From Paracoccus sediminicola (lineage in GTDB: Bacteria > Pseudomonadota > Alphaproteobacteria > Rhodobacterales > Rhodobacteraceae), in the NCBI RefSeq assembly GCF_027912835.1, contig NZ_CP115770.1, positions 53,307-117,306 of the forward strand: a DNA stretch of 64,000 nucleotides, in the 5' to 3' direction. Below, one piece after another: positions 24,228 through 34,180 of the stretch. Below the pieces are notes generated by a model. It was not told the origin of the DNA. It saw only the letters and a list, made by a program, of their open reading frames with translations, and searched no databases. Positions within the stretch are counted from its first letter, which is position 1. Each line of letters opens with the position of its first letter. The translations under genes were made by a program, and so were the position numbers.

Positions 24228-27200
24228 TGGACACGAACGCGCTCAAGAAATTTGCCCAGGCGGCTCGGAACCTGCTGATCGATCAGGTCACCTCCAAGCT
24301 CGACCTCGTGCTCGATCCAGCCGCCCCGGTGCAGCGCGAGCATCCCACGGCGATGAAGGCGCTGAATGCCGCCATCTCGTGGGACGGCAAGCGGCAAGTG
24401 ATCGAACAGGTCGCCTATACTTGGTTCAACCGTTTCACCGCTCTGCGCTTCATGGATGTGAACGGCTACACGACCGTGGGCGTTGTGTCGCCAACCGGGG
24501 ATCAGACGCGGCCGGAACTTCTGGCCGAGGCGATGGCAGGCAACCTGCCCGAGGGCGCGCCGGGCAGCATCGCGGCGCTGCTTGATGGCCGCACCCCGTC
24601 GTCTGACCCGCAGGCCGAGGCCTATCGCCAGCTGCTGGTCCATACCTGCAACCAGTGGCACGGGCCTATGCCCTTCCTGTTCGAGGAAATCGACGACTAC
24701 ACCGAACTTCTGATGCCCGAGGATCTGCTATCGCAATCCTCGATCCTTGCCGAGCTGCGCAAAGTCATGACCGAGGATGCCTGTCAGGACGTCGAGATCA
24801 TCGGCTGGCTCTACCAGTTCTACATCTCGGAGAAGAAGGATCAGGTCTTCGCGGGCCTCAAGAAGAACCAGAAGATCACAGCCGAGAACATCCCGGCGGC
24901 GACGCAGCTCTTCACCCCGCACTGGATCGTCCGCTATTTGGTCGAGAACTCTCTGGGGCGGCTCTGGCTGCTGAACCGGCCGGGCAGCCGCCTGGCCGAG
25001 CGGATGGACTATTACATCGCGCCGGAAGAGCCCGAGACGGACTTCCTGCGCATCACCCGCCCCGAAGACATCCGCATCTGCGATCCTGCCGCCGGGTCGG
25101 GGCACATGCTGACCTATGCCTTTGACCTGCTCTACGCCATCTACGAGGAAGAGGGCTATGACGCGACAGAGATCCCCGCGCTGATCCTGACGCACAACCT
25201 GACGGGGGTGGAGATCGACGACCGTGCGGGCGCGCTGGCCGCCTTTGCGCTGGCGATGAAGGCGGCGGCGCGGCTGGGGCGGCGGCGGTTCCTGCGGATG
25301 GCGGCCAAGCCCGACATTTGCGTGTTGCAGAACGTGGCCTTTACAGATGCCGAGATGCAGGACGTGGCCGCTCTTGTGGGCAAGGATCTGTTTACGGACG
25401 AGCTGCGCGAGACGCTGGGTCAGTTCGAGCAGGCCAAGAACTTCGGCTCGCTGATCGTGCCGAAACTGCGCGATCCGGCAGAGACGCTGCGGGTGGTCGC
25501 GGCGCGGGATTTCGGCGGCGACCTGCTGCTGAAAGAGGTGCAGGAGCGCGTCATCACTGTGCTTCGCATGGCTGAGGCGCTGTCGTCTAGGTATCACGCG
25601 GTTGTAGCCAACCCGCCCTATATGGGCGGGAAGAACATGAACCCGGGCCTGAAAGGTTGGCTGAAGGGAACATTCAAATCAGCAAAATCGGATCTGATGA
25701 CTTGCTTCATGGACCGATGCCATCAACTCAACCGTCCGGCTGGTTATTGGTCCATGATAAATTTACCTTCGTGGATGTTTATCGGTTCATATGCTGATCT
25801 GAGAACTGACTTGCTGAGCAGTCAGACTCTCACGAGCCTTCTTCACGTTGGAAGAGGACTTTTTGGTCCTGACTTCGGAACAGTTGCGTTTTGTATGCAA
25901 AGTAGCGCTCCGACGGAGAGCACGTTAGGAGTTTATCGGAAGCTTTTTGAAAGCAAGGTAAGCGTCCGTCCACCTAGCGAGATCGAGCGCCTGTATCTCG
26001 ATAAATCATATAACAGATTTTCCGCCAAACAGACTGACATGCTCAAGGTTCCGGGAACTCCAATAGCCTATTGGCTTTCGGATGAATTTCGCAAGAGCTT
26101 TACTTCTAATGTTTCGTTCAAGTCTCAGTTTGAATGCAAGCAAGGCATTGCAACTGGCGATAACGATAGATTTCTTCGGTTCTGGCACGAAGTTGGTTTC
26201 AACGATTTCGACCGCTCCCAGTTTGATCCTGATGGCTTCAATTCAGACCGAACATGGTTTCCCTACAGTAAGGGCGGCGAAGAGCGGAAATGGTTCGGGA
26301 ACAATGAACTCGCAATCTTATGGAAAGATGACGGTAGGCATCTGAAAGATCTACGGGACGACAAAGGCAACCGGCTTGCCACTCTCAAGAACCTGTCTTA
26401 TTTTTTCCGGCCTGCGATTACATGGAGTTTGACGTCGACAAGCGGAATGCTCTGCGCGAGGTATCGCCCGAACGGTTTTGTTTTTGATACAAACGGGATG
26501 TCAGGTTTTTCCACCACGCCACTGTATGACGAAAAATTCGGGATTGCGCTTCTAAACTCGAACTTCTCCCGCGAAGCCCTTTCCGTCCTGAACCCAACTT
26601 TCGCGTTTCAAAGCGGCGATATTGACCGGGTTCCTTTGCCGGGCAACATCTCGGAACTGCGAGACGCACCGCCGACAGAAACGCTTATCGACTTGGCGAA
26701 GTCCGACTGGGACGCCTACGAAACTTCTTGGGATTTCACCACGCTCCCGCTGCTCTCGCCCGATCATCGCGGGGATACGCTCGAGGACAGCTACGCCACC
26801 CTTCGCGCCCATTGGCAGGGCATGACGGACGAGACGCAGCGGCTGGAGGAAGAGAACAACCGCATCTTCATCGACGCCTATGGCCTGCAAGACGAGCTGA
26901 GCCCCGAGGTGCCGCTGAACGAAATCACCCTCACCTGCAACCCCGCCTATCGCTATGGCATCAAGAACGACGCGGCGGCGAACGAGACCCGCCTGCGCGC
27001 CGACACCATGGCCGAGTTCCTCAGCTATGCCGTAGGCTGCATGTTCGGCCGCTACAGCCTCGACGCGCCGGGCCTGATCCTCGCCAACCAGGGCGAGCGG
27101 TTGGAGGACTACCTCGCCCGCATCCCGGAGCCGACCTTTACGCCCGACGCTGACAACGTGATCCCTGTGCTCGACGAAAACTGGTTCGCCGATGACATCA

Positions 27201-27733
27201 CCGAACGCTTCCGCCTGTTCCTGCGAGTGACCTTTGGCGAGGCGCATTTCCGCGAGAACTTGCGGTATATCGAGGATGCCCTTGGCAAGGACATCCGCAA
27301 GTATTTCACCAAGGATTTCTACGCCGACCACGTGAAGCGCTACAAAAAGCGCCCGATTTACTGGATGTTCTCAAGTCCCAAGGGCACGTTCAACGCGCTG
27401 ATCTACATGCACCGCTATCGGGGCGACACAGTGTCGGTGCTGCTCAACGACTACCTGCGCGAGTTCATCAGCAAGCTTGAGGGTGAACGCGGGCGGCTGG
27501 AAAAGCTATCGGATGACCCCAGTGCCAGCCAGGGCCAGCGCACAAAGGCGCTGAAAGACATGGCCGTGATCGCCAAACAGATCGACGAGCTAAACGAGTG
27601 GGAGCGCGATGTTGTCTTCCCTCTGGCGCAGGCAAAGATCGAGATCGACCTCGATGACGGTGTGAAGGCCAACTATCCGAAATTCGGCGCGGCGCTTAAG
27701 AAGATCCCCGGACTAGAGGCCAAGGATGACTGA
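24227..27733 (+). CDS. pglX: BREX-1 adenine methyltransferase PglX
   Basis: A 1168-residue N6-adenine DNA methyltransferase that marks the host BREX site. The SAM-binding motif IRICDPAAGSGHMLTYAF lies near residue 284 and the catalytic NPPY (VVANPPYMGGKNMN) near 461. Residues about 475-820 form the target-recognition part and the C-terminal 300 residues are helical. Bases about 25,640-26,700 are visibly poorer in GC and use rarer codons than the flanks on both sides, as expected for an exchanged specificity region. Overlaps brxC by one base and pglZ by eight. Confidence 0.95.
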   Translation: MDTNALKKFAQAARNLLIDQVTSKLDLVLDPAAPVQREHPTAMKALNAAISWDGKRQVIEQVAYTWFNRFTALRFMDVNGYTTVGVVSPTGDQTRPELLAEAMAGNLPEGAPGSIAALLDGRTPSSDPQAEAYRQLLVHTCNQWHGPMPFLFEEIDDYTELLMPEDLLSQSSILAELRKVMTEDACQDVEIIGWLYQFYISEKKDQVFAGLKKNQKITAENIPAATQLFTPHWIVRYLVENSLGRLWLLNRPGSRLAERMDYYIAPEEPETDFLRITRPEDIRICDPAAGSGHMLTYAFDLLYAIYEEEGYDATEIPALILTHNLTGVEIDDRAGALAAFALAMKAAARLGRRRFLRMAAKPDICVLQNVAFTDAEMQDVAALVGKDLFTDELRETLGQFEQAKNFGSLIVPKLRDPAETLRVVAARDFGGDLLLKEVQERVITVLRMAEALSSRYHAVVANPPYMGGKNMNPGLKGWLKGTFKSAKSDLMTCFMDRCHQLNRPAGYWSMINLPSWMFIGSYADLRTDLLSSQTLTSLLHVGRGLFGPDFGTVAFCMQSSAPTESTLGVYRKLFESKVSVRPPSEIERLYLDKSYNRFSAKQTDMLKVPGTPIAYWLSDEFRKSFTSNVSFKSQFECKQGIATGDNDRFLRFWHEVGFNDFDRSQFDPDGFNSDRTWFPYSKGGEERKWFGNNELAILWKDDGRHLKDLRDDKGNRLATLKNLSYFFRPAITWSLTSTSGMLCARYRPNGFVFDTNGMSGFSTTPLYDEKFGIALLNSNFSREALSVLNPTFAFQSGDIDRVPLPGNISELRDAPPTETLIDLAKSDWDAYETSWDFTTLPLLSPDHRGDTLEDSYATLRAHWQGMTDETQRLEEENNRIFIDAYGLQDELSPEVPLNEITLTCNPAYRYGIKNDAAANETRLRADTMAEFLSYAVGCMFGRYSLDAPGLILANQGERLEDYLARIPEPTFTPDADNVIPVLDENWFADDITERFRLFLRVTFGEAHFRENLRYIEDALGKDIRKYFTKDFYADHVKRYKKRPIYWMFSSPKGTFNALIYMHRYRGDTVSVLLNDYLREFISKLEGERGRLEKLSDDPSASQGQRTKALKDMAVIAKQIDELNEWERDVVFPLAQAKIEIDLDDGVKANYPKFGAALKKIPGLEAKDD

Positions 27734-30227
27734 CCGGATCACCGCCAGCCTACGACGCCTCTTCGACGAGCATCGCATCGTCTTCTGGTATGACGCCGCG
27801 CGCGACATGCGGGGAGAGTTCGATGCGCTCGATCTGGCGGGCGTGACCAAGGTGGAGATCACCAACAACCAGTTCGGGCTGAAATACCGTGTGCTGCGGC
27901 AGGAGCCGAAGGCGAAGTTTCTGGTGTTCCATGACGGGCCAGAGCCTGGGAACGCGGCGAACTGGCTGCTGGACCTGCAGTTGGCTACCGCAGTGTTCAA
28001 GGCGGATCAGGCGGCGAGCTGGCTGGGTGAGCTGGGCCTGCCGCCGCAGTTTGAGAACGTCGTGCGCGACCATATGGAGTTCTACCGCTCAAAAGCGCGG
28101 GTGGCTGAACTGAAACGGCTTTTGAATGCCGCCGATACCCAATCGCAGGTTCGGCTGCGAATGCTTGCCGTCTGTGCTGGCGCCGAAGGTGGGCTTGATA
28201 CTGTGGTCGAAGCGCTGTTGGGCGAGCTGGCTGAAGGTCGCGATGATGCAATGCGGCTCATCGAGCGTTCGGGCCTGATGGAGGTGTTCTGGAAGCAGGT
28301 CGGAAATGCCTATGGTTATCAGCCGGACGAGCCCGACTTCGAGGACTTTGCGATCGCGCTTTTCCAGTCGGCGTATCTGCGGGCGCTCGGCGAAGATGGC
28401 AAGCTGAACGCCGAGGCCCTGCTGGTCTTCCGCCGCTGGAAGAACAACCGCCACTGGGAAGAAGCTTTCGAGACGCTGGCGGCACGCTATCAGGGCCTGC
28501 TGAAGATCCCGGAAGATCTGTCCAAGCGCGATTTCCGGTCGGTAATGGCGGTCGACCATTTCGAGGAAATCGATCGCCACGTCATCCGACAGCTTGTTCA
28601 TGCGATGTCGACCCAGACTGTGAGCGCGTCCGAGGTGCTGAAATGGGTCCGCGAGCGCCGGCAGAGCCATTGGTATAGTGCCTACGAGGATATCTATCAG
28701 GCGATCGGCTTTGCGACTGAATTCCAACAGGCGCTGGCCGAGGCAAATCTGGGGATGACGAGCCCTGCCGAGGGGGTGAAGCGGTATGTCAGCAGCTGGT
28801 ACAAGCTCGACCAGCTCTATCGCAAATTCATCTACCACATGCAGCGCAGCGGCCATGCCTCACTACTCTCGGAACTCTACGATGCGGTCGAGAACAGATA
28901 CACCAATAGCTACCTCTTGAAGCTGAACGATGCCTGGCAGGATCAGGTCGCAGGGCTGACCGATTGGACCATTGCCGGATACCCACGCCAAAGCGCCTTC
29001 TATTTCGAGCAGGCCGCAGAGTTCCGCCGCAAGGACCAGAAGGTTGCGGTCATCATTTCGGATGCTTTGCGCTTTGAGGTGGCCGAGGAATGCCTGCGCC
29101 GCATACGGGCGCTGAACCGGTTTGACGCAGAGCTGAAACCCATGATCAGCGCGCTTCCGAGCTATACACAGCTCGGGATGGCAGCACTTTTGCCAAACCG
29201 GGGCCTGTCATTTGCGGCCGATGGGCAGGGTTCTGTCTTGTCTGATGGGGAAAGCACTCAAGGCCTCGCTGCGCGCGAAAAGCTTCTGGCAACCGGGCGC
29301 GCAGGGGATCGTACCAAGGCCCTCCTGGCGCACGACGTCCTGGATATGCGTGTCGATGAGGGCAAAGAGCTCTTCCGCGACAACGACGTGGTCTACATCT
29401 ATCACAACCTGATCGACGCGATCGGGGACAAGCTCCAGACCGAGGATCAGCTGCCCAAGGCTGCCGAAGACGCGATCGAAGAGCTGACTAAACTCGTTCG
29501 AAAGCTGACCTCGGCAAACTTTTCGAATATCCTAATCACGGCGGATCACGGCTTCCTCTACCAGCACCGAGCGCTTGACGAGAGCGACTTCGCAGTTGCC
29601 GATCCCAAAGGCGACGAAATCCTGATGCGGAACCGTCGGTTCGTCGTCGGTCGTGGCCTTCATGAGACCGCAGGCATGAAGAAATTCTCCTCGGTCAACC
29701 TGGGCCTCACTGGCGACCTCGATGTCCTGATCCCGAACTCTATCAACCGTCTTCGGGTCAAAGGCGCGGGAAGTCGGTTTGTCCATGGTGGCGCGTCGCT
29801 GCAGGAAATCGTCATCCCTGTCATTCGTGTCGGCAAACAGCGCGAGGCGGATGTGAACCAGGTTGAGGTGCAGATCATTGTGTCCGGTCGCAGCCAGATC
29901 ACGTCTGGGCAAACGGCGGTGATCTTCTACCAGGCGCAACCGGTGTCCGAGAAGATGCAGGCGCGCGAATTGGTGGCGGGGATCTATGCCGCCGATGACA
30001 CACTGATTTCAGACGAGCATGTCCTACAGTTCGATTTCACATCCGAGAACGCGCGTGAGCGCGAAATGCCCCGGAAGTTCCTGCTGTCGCGGGAGGCGGA
30101 CAAATTCAACAACCAAGACGTATTCCTGAAATTGCGCGAGCGGGTTGGCAAGACAAGCCACTATCAGGACTACACAAGCCATCGCTTCCAGTTGAAACGT
30201 GGCATCACAACAGATTTTGACTTTTGA
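27726..30227 (+). CDS. pglZ: BREX-1 alkaline-phosphatase-fold protein PglZ
   Basis: An 833-residue protein of the PglZ type A family. The N-terminus (TASLRRLFDEHRIVFWYD) is the conserved family opening. The central metallo-phosphatase-like domain has VAVIISDALRFEVAEEC near residue 440 with the metal-ligand Asp, and NILITADHGFLYQH near 600 with the Asp-His pair. A beta-rich C-terminal domain follows (VNQVEVQIIVSGRS, FDFTSENAREREMPRKF). Related PglZ proteins are nucleases or phosphodiesterases, and it is the most conserved BREX gene. The ribosome site for brxL lies across its stop. Confidence 0.95.
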   Translation: MTDRITASLRRLFDEHRIVFWYDAARDMRGEFDALDLAGVTKVEITNNQFGLKYRVLRQEPKAKFLVFHDGPEPGNAANWLLDLQLATAVFKADQAASWLGELGLPPQFENVVRDHMEFYRSKARVAELKRLLNAADTQSQVRLRMLAVCAGAEGGLDTVVEALLGELAEGRDDAMRLIERSGLMEVFWKQVGNAYGYQPDEPDFEDFAIALFQSAYLRALGEDGKLNAEALLVFRRWKNNRHWEEAFETLAARYQGLLKIPEDLSKRDFRSVMAVDHFEEIDRHVIRQLVHAMSTQTVSASEVLKWVRERRQSHWYSAYEDIYQAIGFATEFQQALAEANLGMTSPAEGVKRYVSSWYKLDQLYRKFIYHMQRSGHASLLSELYDAVENRYTNSYLLKLNDAWQDQVAGLTDWTIAGYPRQSAFYFEQAAEFRRKDQKVAVIISDALRFEVAEECLRRIRALNRFDAELKPMISALPSYTQLGMAALLPNRGLSFAADGQGSVLSDGESTQGLAAREKLLATGRAGDRTKALLAHDVLDMRVDEGKELFRDNDVVYIYHNLIDAIGDKLQTEDQLPKAAEDAIEELTKLVRKLTSANFSNILITADHGFLYQHRALDESDFAVADPKGDEILMRNRRFVVGRGLHETAGMKKFSSVNLGLTGDLDVLIPNSINRLRVKGAGSRFVHGGASLQEIVIPVIRVGKQREADVNQVEVQIIVSGRSQITSGQTAVIFYQAQPVSEKMQARELVAGIYAADDTLISDEHVLQFDFTSENAREREMPRKFLLSREADKFNNQDVFLKLRERVGKTSHYQDYTSHRFQLKRGITTDFDF

Positions 30228-30238
30228 GGAGCGGGCCC

Positions 30239-32347
30239 ATGAGTGATCTCGACGCTAGGATCAATGAACATTTCGCGGGCTTTGTCGTGCGCAAGGACTT
30301 GGTCAAGGCGGTCAAGGGAAACGCCATTGTTCCAACCTATGTGCTCGAGTACCTCCTCGGCCAGTATTGCGCCACAGACGACGAGGCGTCGATCGCGACT
30401 GGCATCGAGACCGTCAAAGAAATCCTGCGCAAGCATTATGTCCACCGCAGCGAAGCGGGGCTTATCCAGTCAACGATCAAGGAAAAGGGGCGTTACAAGG
30501 TCATCGACCAGATCAGCGTGTCGTTGAATGAGAAGACCGACAGCTACGAGGCTACCTTCGACAACCTCGGCATTAAGAAGGTCGCGGTCGATAGCGGCAC
30601 GATCAAGGCGCACCCCAAGCTTCTTGTGACGGGCGTCTGGTGCATCGCGGATGTGCAATACGAGTTTTCCGAGGATGCCCGCATCTCGCCCTGGATCCTC
30701 GAAACCATCAAGCCCATTCAGATCGCCAAGGTCGACTATGAGAGTTACCGCGCAGCGCGTGAGAATTTCGGCACTGACGATTGGATCGACCTGCTGATGC
30801 AGAGTATCGGCTTCAACCCGGAAGCCTTTGGGCGTCGTGCCAAGCTGTTGCAGCTCATGCGCCTGATTCCCTTCGTGGAGCGTAACTACAACATCATCGA
30901 GCTTGGGCCCAAAGGGACGGGCAAGTCGCACATCTACTCCGAGTTCTCCCCGCATGGCCAGCTGATCTCTGGCGGTGAGGTATCGATCCCGAAACTCTTC
31001 GTGAACAACTCGAACGGCCGCATTGGCCTTGTAGGCTACTGGGACGTCGTGGCCTTCGATGAGTTTGCCGGTCGTGAAAAGACCGCGAACAAGGCTCTCG
31101 TCGACATCATGAAAAACTACATGGCCAACAAAACCTTCTCCAGGGGCGTGAACCCCATGGGGGCGGAGGCCAGTTTCGCCTTCGTCGGCAACACCGACCA
31201 CAATGTGCCTTTCATGCTAAAAAACAGCGACCTCTTTGAGGCACTGCCACCCCAGTTCCATGACTCGGCCTTCATCGACCGCCTGCATGCCTACTTGCCC
31301 GGCTGGGAAATCGACGTTATCCGCGGCGAGATGTTCACCAAGGGTTACGGCTTCATCGTTGACTATCTTGCCGAAATCTTGCGTCACCTACGCCAGGAGG
31401 ATTTCTCGCACCGGCCGGACCAGCACTTCAAAATCAGCGAGAAGATTTCCACGCGGGACCGGGATGCGATCTACAAGACGATGTCGGGCCTTCTAAAGCT
31501 GATCTTCCCGAATGGCGGGGAGACGGCGGAAGATGTCGAAGAGCTGCTGCGCCTAGCCATGGAAAGCCGCAAGCGGGTCAAAGACCAGTTGGCGCGCATC
31601 GACAGTACCTATCCCGAGGTCGATTTCCACTATCTCGGAACCGACGGCACCAAGCGGCGAGTGACGACGGTCGAGGAAGAAGAATACCCACAGTTCTACC
31701 ATCTCAAGCCAGCGCTGGACCCCAAAGAACAGGAACAGACCGACACGCCGGCTGATGGTGGCGATGTCGCTTCGGACGTTGGTGCAACGGGATCAGCTTC
31801 CGGCACGTTGGCGGAGCCCGCTCTTGCGGCCAAGACAGACGTAAAACCTGCTCTGGAAGAAGGGCATCAGGTCTTCACTGAGGATCGGAAGGGGATCAGT
31901 TACGATCGCCTCTTTGGCCCATACATTGCGGGCGCATCCAAGATCATCGTGACGGACCCCTATGTGCGGTTCTTCTACCAGATCCGAAACATGATGGAGT
32001 TCGTCGAAATGGTCATTCGGCGTAAGTCGCCCGAGGACCAGATCAGTGTTCATCTCGTAACCGGTCCTGATGACGGTAACGTCGCGAAACAACGTGAATT
32101 GCTGGATTCAATCACAGATGCCTGCGTCGGTTCAGGCGTTGAGTTCACCTGGGCGTTTGATGGTACAGGCACCGCGCATGCCCGCGATATCGTCACCGAC
32201 ACCGGCTGGAAAATCGTGCTGGATCGTGGCCTCGATATTTTCCAAGCACCCATCAGAAAGGATGGGTTTTCACTTGGAGACCGTTTGCAAGAGCACCGAA
32301 TTATCAAGGGTTTCTACGTGACCTATGTGCGAAATGGTGAGGGATAA
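30239..32347 (+). CDS. brxL: BrxL AAA+ protein with a MITD1-like C-terminal domain in place of Lon protease
   Basis: A 702-residue protein. The ATG at 30239 follows a GGAG site; the frame-opening TTG at 30224 is inside pglZ. Residues 1-490 are the conserved BrxL AAA+ part: the opening DLDARINEHFAGFVVRKDL, Walker A GPKGTGKSHIY near 220, Walker B VVAFDEFAGRE near 270 and the sensor region FAFVGNTDHNV. A low-complexity Ala/Gly/Asp linker (about 500-545) leads to a 150-residue C-terminal domain, not the usual Lon protease. It contains PYIAGASKIIVTDPYVRFFY, HARDIVTDTGW and IVLDRGLDIFQ, which strongly resemble the PLD-like C-terminal domain of MITD1 (MIT_C). BrxL forms DNA-loading hexamer rings in defence; the new C-terminus is discussed in findings. 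Confidence 0.9.
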   Translation: MSDLDARINEHFAGFVVRKDLVKAVKGNAIVPTYVLEYLLGQYCATDDEASIATGIETVKEILRKHYVHRSEAGLIQSTIKEKGRYKVIDQISVSLNEKTDSYEATFDNLGIKKVAVDSGTIKAHPKLLVTGVWCIADVQYEFSEDARISPWILETIKPIQIAKVDYESYRAARENFGTDDWIDLLMQSIGFNPEAFGRRAKLLQLMRLIPFVERNYNIIELGPKGTGKSHIYSEFSPHGQLISGGEVSIPKLFVNNSNGRIGLVGYWDVVAFDEFAGREKTANKALVDIMKNYMANKTFSRGVNPMGAEASFAFVGNTDHNVPFMLKNSDLFEALPPQFHDSAFIDRLHAYLPGWEIDVIRGEMFTKGYGFIVDYLAEILRHLRQEDFSHRPDQHFKISEKISTRDRDAIYKTMSGLLKLIFPNGGETAEDVEELLRLAMESRKRVKDQLARIDSTYPEVDFHYLGTDGTKRRVTTVEEEEYPQFYHLKPALDPKEQEQTDTPADGGDVASDVGATGSASGTLAEPALAAKTDVKPALEEGHQVFTEDRKGISYDRLFGPYIAGASKIIVTDPYVRFFYQIRNMMEFVEMVIRRKSPEDQISVHLVTGPDDGNVAKQRELLDSITDACVGSGVEFTWAFDGTGTAHARDIVTDTGWKIVLDRGLDIFQAPIRKDGFSLGDRLQEHRIIKGFYVTYVRNGEG

Positions 32348-32500
32348 GGCGTATGTTTCGCATTGATAAAGATGACAACTCGATCCACCACTCAAGGCAC
32401 GCAGGAAACCATTGGCAAACCGACAGACCCCTTAGTGGCTTTTTAGCCAGATCATGCCATCAAAGGCACCAAGCTTAGCCTTATCTTGGGTATCGTAGAG
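32348..32500 (+). other. Post-BREX gap with a 41-codon frame, cut by the IS21 left end
   Basis: Directly after brxL, an ATG at 32353 (AAGG upstream) opens a 41-codon frame ending at 32478. It starts MFRIDKDDNSI, which recalls the first residues of some BREX-linked endonuclease-like proteins, but the rest is not recognisable. It may be the stump of a deleted gene. A weak 5-bp hairpin with T-loop (32436-32449) is also present. The IS21 terminus begins at 32501. Confidence 0.3.
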
Positions 32501-32611
32501 TGTGAACCGGCATGCAAAATTGACCCCGTAGCGGGGTAATCGGCGCCCAAAAATGACCCCCTTACATTGATGGTCATGATGCTTCCGAGGTCATCGGGAG
32601 CGCAGTGTGGG

Positions 32612-34180
32612 ATGTTGGTCGTGGAGACGATAGCGAAGATTCGGCGGGCATATTTTCAGGACAAGAAGTCGATCAAGCAGATTTGCCGCGAGCTGCGGGT
32701 ATCGCGGAACACGGTGCGCAAGGTGATCCGGTCCGGTGCGACGGAGCTCACCTACGAGCGGGCCATTCAGCCGTTGCCGAAGATAGGGCCTTGGAGAGGC
32801 ATGCTCGACGAGATGCTGGCAGTGAATGCGCGGAAGCCCAAGCGCGAGCGACTGACCCGCATCCGCATCTTCGAGGAACTCCGGGCCCGAGGATATGATG
32901 GCGGTTATGATGCGGTCCGGCGATACGCGGCGACGTGGTCCAAGGAGGAAGAGGAGGCATCTGCCGCGGCCTATGTGCCGCTGAGCTTCGATCCAGGGGA
33001 AGCCTACCAGTTCGACTGGAGCCATGAGATCGTAGTGATCGATGGCGCGACGACCACGGTGAAGGTGGCGCACGTCCGCCTCTGCCACAGCCGGATGCTC
33101 TTCGTGCGGGCCTACCCGCGTGAGACGCAGGAGATGGTATTTGACGCCCACGACAAGGCGTTCGCCTTCTTCGGGGGCACCTGCACGCGGGGCATCTACG
33201 ACAACATGAAGACCGCGGTCGACACGATCTTCGTCGGCCGCGACCGGGCCTACAACCGCCGGTTCCAGCAGATGTGCAGCCATTACCTCGTCGATCCCGT
33301 CGCTTGCACACCGGCATCAGGCTGGGAGAAGGGACAGGTCGAGAACCAGGTCGGCGTTGTCCGACGGCGGTTCTTCGTGCCCCGGCCGAAGTTCAAGAGC
33401 TACGCCGAGCTCAACGCCTGGCTCGAGGACCGCTGTGTTGCCTGGGCCCAAGCCAATGCGCACCAGGAGCTTCGGGATCGAACGATCTGGGAGGTCTTCC
33501 AAAACGAGCGCGCGAGTCTTGTCCCCTACGTCGGTCCGTTCGACGGCTTCCATGCCGTGCCAGCCTCAGTCTCGAAGACCTGTCTCGTCCGGTTCGACAA
33601 GAACCGCTACTCCGTGGACGGTCGGGCCGTTGGCCGACCTGTCGAGATCCGTGCCTATGCCGAGCGGGTCGAGTTCTGGCAGGACGGAAAAATCGTGGGT
33701 CAGCACGCCCGAGCCTTCGGGCGCGACAAGGCCATCTACGACCCGTTGCATTACATTCCGGTTCTGGCTCGCAAGCCCGGCGCCCTCCGGAATGGCGCCC
33801 CCTTCAAGGACTGGGACCTGCCGCCATCGATCAGGCGCGTGCAGCGCAAGCTTGGCAAGGTGCCGAACGGCGACCGGCAGATGGTCCAGATCCTGAGCAT
33901 GATCCCGATCGATGGACTGGATGCGGTGGATGCTGCCTGTGCCGATGCCCTGAGCGAAGGGGTCCCCGCGGCCTCGGTCGTCATCAACATCCTTGCACGG
34001 CATCGGGAGCCGCCACCGCCACTGACCATCGATACGCCGGCCGCGTTGCGACTGACCTGCGAGCCCGTCGCCGATTGCAAACGCTACGACAGTCTCAGGA
34101 GACCCAACCATGGAAAGATCACAAGTGCTGGACGCGATGAGCCAGCTGAAGCTCTACGGCATGAAGGCCGCCTACGATGA
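32612..34180 (+). CDS. istA: IS21-family transposase IstA
   Basis: A DDE transposase of 522 residues. I start at ATG 32612 ([14 protein letters not shown]); the frame is open 45 bases further. Order: an HTH ([20 protein letters not shown]), then an RNase-H-like core with Asp in [11 protein letters not shown], Asp in [11 protein letters not shown] and Glu in [17 protein letters not shown], and a C-terminal beta domain. With IstB it moves the element by cut-and-paste or via tandem copies. The gene ends inside istB, so translation is coupled. Confidence 0.94.
   Translation: MLVVETIAKIRRAYFQDKKSIKQICRELRVSRNTVRKVIRSGATELTYERAIQPLPKIGPWRGMLDEMLAVNARKPKRERLTRIRIFEELRARGYDGGYDAVRRYAATWSKEEEEASAAAYVPLSFDPGEAYQFDWSHEIVVIDGATTTVKVAHVRLCHSRMLFVRAYPRETQEMVFDAHDKAFAFFGGTCTRGIYDNMKTAVDTIFVGRDRAYNRRFQQMCSHYLVDPVACTPASGWEKGQVENQVGVVRRRFFVPRPKFKSYAELNAWLEDRCVAWAQANAHQELRDRTIWEVFQNERASLVPYVGPFDGFHAVPASVSKTCLVRFDKNRYSVDGRAVGRPVEIRAYAERVEFWQDGKIVGQHARAFGRDKAIYDPLHYIPVLARKPGALRNGAPFKDWDLPPSIRRVQRKLGKVPNGDRQMVQILSMIPIDGLDAVDAACADALSEGVPAASVVINILARHREPPPPLTIDTPAALRLTCEPVADCKRYDSLRRPNHGKITSAGRDEPAEALRHEGRLR

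Noticed and set aside
32436..32449. Small TGGCT-TTTT-AGCCA hairpin after brxL as terminator
   Set aside because: The stem is only five pairs and has no T-run after it; kept only as a note in the gap entry.
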